From the NCBI GenBank assembly GCA_027422505.1, contig JAPQWV010000642.1:33501-97500 (forward strand): a DNA stretch of 64,000 bases, given 5' to 3'. A model generated the notes under the pieces. It did not search any database. It had not been told where the DNA came from and worked only from the letters and a program-made list of their open reading frames with translations. Origin of the DNA: Craterostigma plantagineum. Taxonomy: Eukaryota > Streptophyta > Magnoliopsida > Lamiales > Linderniaceae. Within the stretch, counting starts at the first letter, position 1. Each line of letters opens with the position of its first letter. Positions 46,545 to 55,553 of the stretch are shown in pieces. Both the position numbers and the translations under genes were made by a program.

Positions 46545-46784
46545 ATGACTTCCGATCTATGCGACTGTGGGCGATTAAAGCTTGCGATTCAGACTGGGAT
46601 GAAGGGCACCTACTGCTCGATGAAATGCCTAGAAGTGACTGAGTTGGTGGGCTTGGAATGGGTCGACGACGGCGAGGTTCTTTTCGGTAATGTCGAGTCG
46701 GGGGTCGAGGTGACGTTCAGGGCCGTCGGGATCTTCGACGGCGGCGCCGGCGTCGGCGGTGGATTGAGGTACAAAGGGGGCTGA
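46545..46784 (+). other. Short open frame in Helitron cargo, unrecognised
   Basis: An 80-codon frame with a GC-rich second half (GLEWVDDGEVLFGNVESG...), compositionally unlike the surrounding Helitron. It is probably a captured exon fragment in one strand or the other. I do not recognise the parent gene and do not propose a product. Confidence 0.3.
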
Positions 46785-46955
46785 GATTCTTGGTTATGGA
46801 TTTTGATCCCATACCTCTTTTTTGTCGTTTGTTTTTTCTCAACTTTTTATGAGTTGAGAAAATAAGAAAACCTTAAAAGCGATTCGGTTGATTGTCTCTT
46901 TCGCGGGTTCGATTCATATGTAAGCAGACTGAATCTGGGCGAGGATGGGGAGTGC

Positions 46956-47242
46956 TTGGGGGTGGCGGTGAGCTTGGTATTGTTCATTTGGATCCAAGAT
47001 TACAAAGGGTGGGCATGGGGTTTCACGGTGAGCACCACCGCCATGTTCTTCGCCGTCTTAATCTTCGGTCTAGGCTGCCCAAGTATAGGATCCACACCAA
47101 AGGCAGCAGCGTGCTGTCGGAGATTGCGCAGGTTTTCGTCGCGGCGGTGCGCAACAGAAACCTCGACCTGCAGGAGAACCCCCACGAGCCTGAGGCTGCA
47201 AGGGTCTTGATACGATTCTACCTGCCCTTCTGCACGATATAG
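46956..47242 (+). pseudogene. Captured NPF (nitrate/peptide transporter) gene fragment
   Basis: LGVAVSLVLFIWIQDYKGWA and GFTVSTTAMFFAVLIFGLGC in one frame, then in the next frame YRIHTKGSSVLSEIAQVFVA and AVRNRNLDLQENPHEP, reproduce a contiguous stretch of NPF/PTR transporters (two transmembrane helices and the following cytosolic loop). The frame changes around 47080-47090, and the fragment ends in unrelated sequence at TAG (47240-47242). It is a truncated, non-functional copy in sense orientation. The donor gene is not in this window. Confidence 0.75.
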
Positions 47243-48256
47243 GTATTTTCTTTTCCTTTTTTGGGACAGAATCATAGTGTGGGCAAAGTGATAATGGAAT
47301 GTTTTGAAACGATTGATCAAGTAAAATTCCTTTTTCTCGCAGCTGATTGATGGGTTCTTTTTCCTTAAAGAATTTTAGTTCAATATGATTTCAATTCCAA
47401 GCTCAGAGCTGACTAACTATAGCTTACAAACATATGGCCATTGTGTTAAGATTTGTTCTTCACAAATGTGGAAGTTGTTGCTAACTGCTCATAGTTTCTT
47501 ACATCTACAGACTCAAGTTGCAGGGGACTACAAATATGTGAGGTAAGTATTCTTGCTTTTGTTCATGTTTAGACTCTGTTATCGTGAGTAAAGGGAATGG
47601 GTTAGTCTAGGCTTTCCCCTCAGTTATCGAACTCATATTCGAATACGAATCTCGATTGCTTCGCTTTGCTTCTAACATTTTTAAGGTGAATCAAAGTCAG
47701 CTTTTCATACCGATTCAAGAGCCGCATCTCCTCCTCCGAATGTTGAATGGGGGCTTTACACTCTCTGGAATCGTTGAAGGTCAGCTCTGAAAATAGCTTT
47801 GAGTTGAGGGAACCTAGGTAGGAGAACTTCAATTGATTTTCTGTGCCTATCATGTGTTTGGAACATATTTATAACGCCTCATATGTTGTTTTCTTTCTTC
47901 CCGTTATTGCATTTGCGAACCTTAATCTGCTCTATCTATATATAGGGATAAGAATAATGGGAAGGAGATCGGAGTAAGTCGGTTAGATTTATAAAGTTCT
48001 ATGCGCAGTTGATACTTTGTGATGTGTGGGTGTCTTTTTTTTTTTTTTACATTTTGTTCCGATGGTTATTAAACGATAAGGATAGCTTCTCATCTCTAAA
48101 CTGTTTCATTAGATGAATGATTTCATTTTTTCGCCTGACCTACAGCAAGCTCCTTCAAGGCAGCCCTACAAATTTTAAGAAGTCTGACTGAAAAGTTCCT
48201 GTGACTGATGTTCTCTGCTGCAATCATTTGAAACTTTTTCAGAGTGGCCAATTCTT

Positions 48257-48341
48257 GATGTTAGGAAGTCCATGACTGAATGTTAGGAAGCATCATGGAC
48301 TGATTACAGCAGAGAACATCTGTCATGGACTTCCTAACATC
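48257..48341. repeat. 20-bp perfect inverted repeat near the Helitron 3' end
   Basis: GATGTTAGGAAGTCCATGAC (48257-48276) is the exact complement of 48322-48341. Flanking CTGATGTTCTCTGCTG at about 48205 also pairs with CAGCAGAGAACATC at about 48308. It could form a larger stem upstream of the terminal hairpin. Confidence 0.85.
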
Positions 48342-48959
48342 AGTCATCTGAGAAATTGAATTTTTCAGAGCGCCTCCATTAAAATGAGCAATAGTTCCCG
48401 TGCATCGCACGGGGCAAAACTAGTATAAATAGAAGTTATACATAATGAGATTCAAAGGAGTCGTCGTATATAGCCAATGAAAATTAGTTCAAGTGGGTCG
48501 CGATTGTCTCATAGTTGATAAATATACTTTAATTTATTCAAATTGAACTTATACAACAGAAAAAAATACCTACTAACATATGCACTGTTTGATTTTAAAT
48601 ACATGTCATTTTATATATTTTTTTTTGTTTTCAAATACAGTTTGTTTTATTTCAAAAAATTTCTTGAATATTTCCAGCTTACCTCTCATTTTAAATAAAA
48701 ATAATTAGATTTATGTGTCTCTTAAACGACTATTAAATCAGAGGGAGTGTATCTTAAATTTGGATGGTTGGTGTGGTGCATACATTGACTGACTTGCTTT
48801 GAAGAAGTTTAATATTTTTTATTTTCTCTCGAGAGAAGCAAATGAGCATGTAGTCACTGTTTGCTATGGAAGATATTTAGATGATTTGTAGCGAACTTTC
48901 TTATTAGTTATTTTTCGACGCAAAATAAACTCCTAGTTCCGTGCATAATAGGTAAAGTA

Positions 48960-49150
48960 CTAGTTTATTTGCACTCAAATGCGCATATGTATTAATTTTA
49001 AAAAATTATTAACTGATACAAGATGGAAAATTTGAGAATATAAAAACATAATGTAAAGAGGGCTTTTTAAATATTTAATATCACTTTTTAATTTAATTTA
49101 ACATGAAAGGCCAGTGACAATTTATTTCACGCTTAATAAAAGAGTATAGA
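48960..49150 (-). mobile_element. 191-bp Helitron-like element just downstream of the 4CL-like gene
   Basis: On the minus strand it starts A|TCTATACTCTTTTATTAAGCG and ends GCGC-ATTTGA-GTGC, AAATAAA, CTAG|T. The A and T host bases are present at both ends. It lies 17 bp beyond the stop codon of the 4CL-like gene, so it must be part of that gene's 3' UTR or terminator region. Non-coding. Confidence 0.7.
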
Positions 49151-49167
49151 TTGGTATAGAGAATATT

Positions 49168-49280
49168 CTAAAGTTTGGAGGGCAGCTTTGATTTGAGCTC
49201 TCTTCTAAGTATCTTGCCTGAAGCTGACTTCGGTATGCTGTCCAAAAATATTGCCCTCCTCAGCCTTTTAAACCTTGCAA

Positions 49281-49324
<44 letters not shown>

Positions 49325-51424
49325 TAAATTACAGATACATAATTAAATTCAAATTATAATTTCAATTAACTACCTTAAATTAAATAAATTTAATACCATA
49401 TATTTATATATGCACATGCATTTGAGCGTGCAATGAGTACTAGTATATATAACCTGCCGTCCGATGAAATCTTTGATCTCTTCTTCAGTTACCGAACTGG
49501 CCGACGACCGCACGACATATGCGATAGGCACTTCTCCCGCTTCAACGTCAGGAAATCTATAGAAGGAAGGGAAACAATTTTCCTTTATTTTTTTCGAAGT
49601 TTATCGTCGGGACATCGCGCAATCTATTACTTACCCGACAACGGCAGCGTCTTTTATCTCGGGATGTGCTAACAACAGCTCTTCAAGCTCCGCCGGAGCA
49701 ACCTGAATCAATAATCGAAATCGTATTGTTAGAAGAATGACAAATTATATAGGTTTAATTCTTCTTTCAGCCATGTAACTCAACTCAAGGAAGTAACATT
49801 ACAGTGACTTAGAATTTAGGAGGTAACATGTATACGGATAATAACTTTCTGAATTATACAGGTTAGCATTATGTGTAGATTTTATTCAAAATTGCTTAAG
49901 TTATTGTCCATATAATAACAGCTCCATATTCGTCGTAACCTTATATCACAGGCTGAAACCCTAGAATATAGGGTAAATATACAGTTCATGCGTATAACAT
50001 CACCTTCTAACTTCGTTATCCCTGAATGTCGCCCCCAAAATTATAGAACTGAATGATTAACTCTTTTTTTTTAAGTACCTGAAAGCCTTTGCACTTGATC
50101 AGCTCCTTCACTCGATCGACGACGTAGAGCCTCCCGTCGTTGTCGAAATACCCGAGATCTCCCGTGTGCAGCCATCCCTGACCGTCCAGGGTCTCCTCGG
50201 TGGCCTTCCGATTCTTGAAATAGCATTTCATTATATTCGGGCCCCGCACCCAAATCTCGCCCCGATTCATAGGCCCGAGGGCCCTCATCGTCCCAAGTCC
50301 ACTATTCGGGCCTCGACTCCCGGGCTCAGAAAGCCCGCCGAGCCAGAATCGAGCGATGCTGCGTTCGAATCCTCTTGAGAAACCGCCCCGCAAGTTTCGG
50401 TCATTCCATAGCCTTGGAACAAAACCGCCCTCGGAAAAACTTTGGCGCATTCTTCGATGATTTCCTTCCCAATAGGTGCGGCGCCCGAAGCCATCTCTTT
50501 TAGGGAGGAAACGTCGTACCTGCTGACGACTTCCCTTTGCTTGACCAGCGAGACGACCACCGGCGGCACGGTGCATAGGTGGGTCACCTTGTGCCGCTCG
50601 ACGGCTCGGAGCATCTCCTCCATGGCGTACCTCTCCAACACCACCACCGAGCTGCCCCTCTGCAGCGGCGCGTAGATCACAACCGCGAGGGCGAAGATGT
50701 GGAACATGGGCAGAAAGCAGAGGAAGACGCTGTCCCTGTCGCCGCGCGTTTCTTGGTCGGAAGTCACCATTAGGGCGGCGGCGATGAAGTTTCTGTGTGT
50801 CAGGACGGCGCCCTTGCTGGTCCCCGTCGTCCCCGACGAGTACAGTATTGCGGCGGCGTCGCTCTGGGAAACCTCGGGCAGCTGAAATTCCGGCTGAGGG
50901 AACGGCGTCGCTACGTCTGAGTAGTAAACCCACGCTGGGTTTCTGCTCGAATCGCCGGCGGGGGAGCTCAGCATCACGCAGGGGAGTTTGAAGTGTTGGA
51001 TTTTGCCGTAGAGGTGTTCGACCGTGATTACGAGCTTTGGGTTCGAGTCTTCGATCTGCTTGGAGATTTCCCTCACGGTGTACTGTGGGTTGACGGTGGT
51101 GGCGACGGCGCCTATCGCGACGACGGAGAAGAAGGCGACTGGGAATAGAATCGAGTTGTCGGAGAGTATCAGTACGACGTCGTTTTTGGAGATTTTGAGG
51201 TCGGTGAGCGCCTTGGAGAATGTGTAGACTTGGGCTCTGAGGTCGGAAAACGTCAGGGTTCGACCCGTTTGGGCGTCGGTTAGGGCCGGGGAGTCGCGTA
51301 CGGCGGCGAATCGCCGGAACAAGAATGGGATCATGGAACAGTTTGGGTCTTTTGGTAATGAAATCGGCGGCCTTGGCGATCTGTAGATGCCATCTTCTTC
51401 TGCATAGTTTAGAGTTGCTTTCAT
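49168..51424 (-). CDS. Peroxisomal 4-coumarate:CoA ligase-like acyl-CoA ligase (4CLL7/OPCL type), one-base frameshift
   Basis: Four exons: 50079-51424, 49635-49702, 49454-49556 and 49168-49281. The enzyme activates carboxylic acids via an acyl-adenylate to CoA thioesters. Relatives similar to Arabidopsis At4g05160 act on jasmonate precursors and fatty acids in peroxisomes. Motifs: AMP-binding box [10 protein letters not shown] (about 196-205), GYGMTETCG (338-346), [37 protein letters not shown], and the catalytic Lys in [17 protein letters not shown]. The protein ends in SKL, a canonical PTS1. At residue about 378 (50291-50294) VDLGR is followed by a stop, while the next frame continues at [15 protein letters not shown]. 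One extra G makes exon 1 1347 bp and restores a 543-residue enzyme. The start [16 protein letters not shown] is the family-like Met, preferred over one 35 codons upstream. Confidence 0.92.
49282..49453 (-). repeat. 4CL-like intron 3 built from (TA)n and a Helitron 3' end
   Basis: The 172-bp intron holds (TA)n at 49283-49320 and about 130 bp similar to the 3' end of the 41480 Helitron-like element. That piece ends GCGTGCAATGAGTACTAG|T at 49443. The CTAG terminus lies only ten bases from the exon 3 donor (CAG|GTTATA). Confidence 0.6.
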
Positions 51425-51647
51425 TTCTTGTGTTGTTTTGTGTAGTAGTTTCAGGATTTTTAATACAGAAGATAAACGTCGTTGTGTTTTTGTCTGTGTC
51501 GACGTGGCGATTATAACTATGAAAGCCATGAATAGAATATTTGATTTTAGTGGGTATCATGGACTATGATATATCTGTCTTGTTCAATAATAATACCAAC
51601 TTGAACGTTGTTTTGTGTGCCTTTGTACAACGAAAGCATGCATTATT
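51425..51647 (-). promoter_or_regulatory. Upstream region of the 4CL-like gene
   Basis: About 220 bp between the start codon and a hAT-like MITE. The proximal 135 bp form an open in-frame extension (from 51529) that is probably leader. No clear TATA box was picked out. Confidence 0.3.
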
Positions 51648-52049
51648 AAGGGGGTGTATGTAAACGAAACTAACCGAGCCGAGCCCGAACATGGCCCAGC
51701 TCGAGCTCGAAAAATTTCGACTCGAGCTCGGCTCGGTTAAAAACGTTAAAGCTCGGCTCGACTCGATAAGCTTAGTGTGTATTTGATCTCGAATTCGATC
51801 GGGATAGAGTTCGATATATATTATTATATAATTATTTTAATATAAAATATTAAATATTTAATATATTAAAAAATAAAATTCGTGGCTCGATAAGGGCTCG
51901 ACGAGCTACTAGCACAGATATGATGAGGTCGAAATTCGGCTCGATTGCCAACAAGCCAGCTCGAGATCGGCTCAAGCTCGACTTTGACCGAACTCGAATT
52001 AAGCTTTGACCGAGCGGCTCACAACCGGCTCGGCTCCTTTTCACCCTGT
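51648..52049. mobile_element. hAT-like MITE
   Basis: An 8-bp direct repeat GCATTATT (51640-51647 and 52050-52057) flanks a 402-bp non-coding unit. Its ends, AAGGGGGTG... and ...CACCCTGT, resemble the C(A/T)GGGGTG termini of plant hAT MITEs. Long subterminal arms of alternating GAGCTCGGCTCG-type motifs fold back on each other. The core is AT-rich. The arms share a composition theme, not clear homology, with the centre of the 40467 MITE. Confidence 0.75.
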
Positions 52050-52299
52050 GCATTATTTTAAGCCCACTATAAAATATACATATATGTATATGATATATTA
52101 GGAGTTATTAGAAATTTAAAATATTTAGTAACTGAAAGAACATGTTCAAAGTTCTTATGATAGAAGACTGGAATTTTCGAGGGGCTAGACTAAGCATATC
52201 CTTGATAGATGTAAACAACCTCAAACATAACGATAGTAATGGGTTTTATTACATTGAGCACGACAATTAACGAGATCAATTCTAGCGACAGGGATTGAA

Positions 52300-52620
52300 A
52301 GATGGGGAAATTTTCGTTCAGTTCCGTCAGGGTCTGAAATTTTAGTTCAGGCCCTGTCAGAAAAAAAAATAGTTTTAAGGACCCGATAATTCAGTAACAA
52401 TTTATTGATCTGCATAACAATTTAATGGGCTGCAATAACAGTTCATTGTTCTGAAAATAACAGAAAACGATCATCCGATAACAGTTCATAACAGTTGCAT
52501 AATTTAGGTCCTTATCTTTAATTTTTACGAAAAATTGGATCCTTTAAACTAAATTTTTTTCTTAAGGGTCTTGAAAACTATTTTTAATCACTTTTGAGGC
52601 CTGAATTCTAATATACCCTT
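52300..52620 (+). repeat. Dispersed repeat family A, copy 2
   Basis: Same arrangement as 36400-36740: short AACAGTTCATTGTTCTG-type units (52395-52500), then TTTTTACGAAAAATTGGATCC and a tail ending near GAGGCCTGAATTC. Same strand as copy 1. Non-coding, family unknown. Confidence 0.6.
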
Positions 52621-53039
52621 GAAAGATTACTTCTAAAAATCTCTGCACACATTTGTAATGCAAGAGATGAATATGATATACACATTTATATAGCATGCTG
52701 AGTAACTGGTTTATCAAAAATTAATTTAGTAATAGGTAGAATAACATTGAAAATGTTTCAAATTTCTCATTAGTCATTATTCACCGATCTTGTATTTTTT
52801 TTCTAAATAATTACAAAAACCAGAAAACTTTTCATAGCGTTAAATTGCTCAATAATCTGCAAATTTAAATGTTTCAAACGTTTTAGAGGGGCTATATATA
52901 GTGTTATTAGGCAAGCTTTGTTACTTGGTCCTCCTCCTCCGTGAAAAATTGACTTAAAATGTGCGTAAATCAATTTTGTAATTTGAAAAATTCAACTTGA
53001 CTCGGTTAAGAAAGAAAATAGAATTAAATTCCTAAATTA

Positions 53040-53115
53040 AAGAAGTTGGGATTCGAACCTTGAACGACGCTTAGAATTAGAAACATACACGCCTAATCCA
53101 TTAGGCTGCTTAAGT
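53040..53115 (-). repeat. tRNA-Arg-like degenerate sequence (pseudo-tRNA or SINE head)
   Basis: On the minus strand AGCCTAATGGATTAGGC resembles an A box/D arm and GGTTCGAATCC is a perfect B box, spaced as in a tRNA. The middle contains TTTCTAA in the anticodon-loop position, as in tRNA-Arg(UCU). T-stem and acceptor pairing fail, so it is not a working tRNA. Confidence 0.4.
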
Positions 53116-53267
53116 CATCTAACGCTAAACAAGCTCCCAAATAAAAATGGAGGGAAAAACGTATATAACGTAAAAGGCGAGAGGAAACGGCTCCAAATCC
53201 AAGAAAGAAGGCGAAAGTAAGTAAACTGAGAGCGACGATCCAAGAACAACAAGAAAGTACGACGACG

Positions 53268-54225
53268 ATGATGACGTTTTTCGACTGGGAAAAGATGACG
53301 TGGACACGAGGTCCTAAGCTTGGCTCTGGTGCTTTCGGAAGCGTGTACTTCGCCGTCGCCACCGAGACGGCGACCGGTCGGAAGGCGCCCATGGCGGTGA
53401 AGAGCGCCGACGTCGACCGCGCGCTTTCCCTCTTCAAGGAGAAAGAATGGATGACCAGTTTCAGGGAATGTCCGCAAATCCTGCGCTGCTATGGCTTCGA
53501 CGTCACGAAAGAAAATGGGACGCAGATCTTCAATCTCTTCCTCCATTACTGCCCAGGCGGAACCATCGCCGGTCTGATCAAGAAGGCCGGCGTCGGAGCT
53601 ATCACCGGCGGCGTCTGTTTGCCGGAGGAAACGGCGAGCATGTACACAAAGTCTGTGCTTTTGGGGTTGAAGTTCATACACGATTCAAGATTCGTACACA
53701 GAGACATAAAGCCCGACAACCTCCTCATTGACCGCGACGGACAAGTCAAGATTTCAGACTTCGGCCTAGCAAAGAAGGTATGATAACGAATCAAAACAGT
53801 CCTCATTATTAGGATTTTTTACAACAAATCGTCAAAATCTCAAAGCAGGGTTTTCGATCTTTTCTTTCTTACAGTGGACGTGCGAGGATGAATCTAAGAG
53901 GTGCAAGAAAAAGAAGGGAACGCTGAGGTACATGGCGCCGGAGACGTTGAAGGAGAACATGTGCGGTAAGAAAGTGGACATATGGGCCCTCGGCTGCACC
54001 GTCGTGGAGATGATCGCCGGCGAGCCACTTTTCGACGGCTTCTGCAAAGAGCGGATCTTTGCGAAGATCTGCGCCGTTCATGGACTGCCCAACGTCGATC
54101 CCAAGGCAGTGATGTCAAACGCCGCCGTGGATTTCCTCAAGAATTGCATGCACGTCGATCCTACGAAGAGATGGATGGCCGAGATGCTTCTGCAACATCC
54201 CTTCATTACACGTCGCTGCTATTAG
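53268..54225 (+). CDS. Small MAPKKK (MEKK/STE11-like) serine/threonine kinase
   Basis: Two exons, 53268-53777 and 53875-54225, giving 286 residues, almost nothing but kinase domain. Glycine loop GSGAFG (19-24), ATP lysine in MAVK (45), catalytic HRDIKPDN (144-151), DFG (164-166) and MAPE with the subdomain VIII context GTLRYMAPETL are all present. PFITRRCY closes the C-lobe. Plants have a clade of short, few-intron MAPKKKs (Arabidopsis MAPKKK13-20 group) with this architecture; several respond to ABA and wounding. The C-terminal regulatory tail found in some members is absent here. The start is the second of two adjacent Mets or the first; the first is used. Frame intact. Confidence 0.88.
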
Positions 54226-55553
54226 CTTCGCTTCTGCCAAGAAGAAGAAGGAGAGATGTGAAGATTATTGAAGATCTTTGGAGATATAGATCATATGAGT
54301 TGATTAATCATTAATTGTGCGGTTGGGTGTGTAATCTTCCTCCGTTAATAGTGAATACCCTTCGGCGGCCCGTGGACGTAGGATTCACCCGAATCCGAAC
54401 CACGTAAATCTCTGTCCCTTTACATTTCTGTCCTTTTTCTTATCACCGCGATTTCATTCGTTTCGGCCCCCTCGCCTTAATCCTCGGACCATAAATCTTG
54501 TTGATCGGGGTCGTAACCCGCATCAAATTGTGTAATAAAGAGAACTACGTGCGGCTTGATCCCCCATATTAGAGGGGTACGTAGGCAGTCCAAGTACTAT
54601 TTGATGATGGGTGCAGCTGCTCATATGTTACAAATTCTTTTCTTCCTTTTATTTTATTTTTCCAATGCATGGGCCATGAAATGATTGCTTGACAGATTAC
54701 GATTCTTAGTATATGTATTTATTCATCATAAATTCAGTGGATTAATTGTTGCGTGTATGGTTCAGTTGTGAGTGTGTGCGTAATCATCTCATTTACTTGT
54801 TGAAGCAGCAATCAATGTTGACCTGAGTTTTCTTACATCTGATCAATGGCGTCGGAACATATAATAATGTTGAAAAAAGAGTTAGGGGCATAAAAAAATG
54901 AAAAGAAGAAAATTTTAAGCTGTGAGGCGTGATCAATAAGAGAATCTTTCGAGAACCCTAGCTGTTCACCAGATTCTGTTTGCGTTGACCATGGAGCAGA
55001 AGAATGCGTTGACTTAGTGATGAAGTCTGGCGCTGACGTGGCCGATCTTGTTCCTCTTCTTGGCATTCGTCGCTGTTTTTGGGGTTCGTTTTGGGTTAAT
55101 GGGCTCTAGATATTGGGCCACTTCGTTCGTATTGGGCTGTATTTTAGCCAATTGTGATTTGAGGCCCATCGTTGAAATGACCAAATCACGTTTGAATGAT
55201 CCAAAAATTAAGGAGAAAAATGTGGTTTTTTGACGTATTCTCCTTTCTCAAGAAATTAAAATAATAAAAATTAATTACGGAGATTATGATATTAACAGTA
55301 CAGTACTCTCCTCCTATACTACACTCGCTTCATGTAATGCAATTGCTCCTTCGTATCGTCTGCGTCGACCATCTTATTGCTTTTATGTCTATCCATAGTT
55401 CTGCTTCTGCTATGGGATCGTCGGTGTCTCTGTAGCTGAGCTAATTCGCTGAAGCTTTTCTTTTTTAGGTTTCTCCTTTTTGTTTCTTGTAGGATTCGTC
55501 GCGTGGGTAAAGAACAGACGAGTATCTTTGCTTCACTGGAAATTGCTGCAACG
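54226..55553. other. Intergenic with LTR-like remnant; NBR1 promoter
   Basis: No gene recognised. Includes the LTR-like stretch at 54360-54600 (separate entry) and the NBR1 leader (about 55320-55553). Confidence 0.45.
54360..54600 (+). repeat. Retrotransposon LTR remnant (R-U5-like)
   Basis: CGTGGACGTAGGATTCA...GAATCCGAACCACGTAAA (about 54372-54408) is the same hairpin motif as in the copia tail at 4781-4817. It is followed by a T-rich stretch and a segment ending GAGGGGTACGTAGGCAGTCC, a phrase common in plant LTR elements. No partner LTR or coding domain is nearby, so it is probably a solo or decayed LTR. Confidence 0.5.

Larger units (their letters stand above)
45061..48423 (+). mobile_element. 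Non-autonomous Helitron carrying gene fragments
   Basis: The 5' end is A|TCTATACTATATAAAAG, the typical plant Helitron start. The 3' end is the hairpin CCCGTGC-ATC-GCACGGG, then GCAAAA and CTAG|T (48420-48424). Host bases A (45060) and T (48424) fit insertion between A and T. The 3363-bp body has no Rep/helicase frame and is a patchwork: a perfect 95-bp tandem duplication, a 162-bp direct repeat pair, an NPF transporter fragment, and an inverted repeat near the 3' end. Fragment capture is a known Helitron behaviour; this particular cargo is read directly from the sequence. Confidence 0.85.
52058..53267. other. Intergenic with repeat copy and MAPKKK promoter
   Basis: No gene recognised. Contains dispersed repeat copy 2 (52300-52620), a TATATATA box at 52893-52900 that could serve the downstream kinase, and a degenerate tRNA-like segment at about 53040-53115. 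Confidence 0.45.

Noticed and set aside
50016..51560. 514-codon open frame overlapping the 4CL-like gene
   Set aside because: Its first 400 codons are an Arg/Pro-rich shadow of the ligase in another frame; only the end (from MRALGPMN) is real and belongs to the ligase after the frameshift.
53040..53115. Functional tRNA gene
   Set aside because: T-stem and acceptor stem do not pair despite good box A and B.
54833..55233. Possible short genes at 54.8-55.2 kb on either strand
   Set aside because: Frames of 61-77 codons without domains, splice partners or conserved features.
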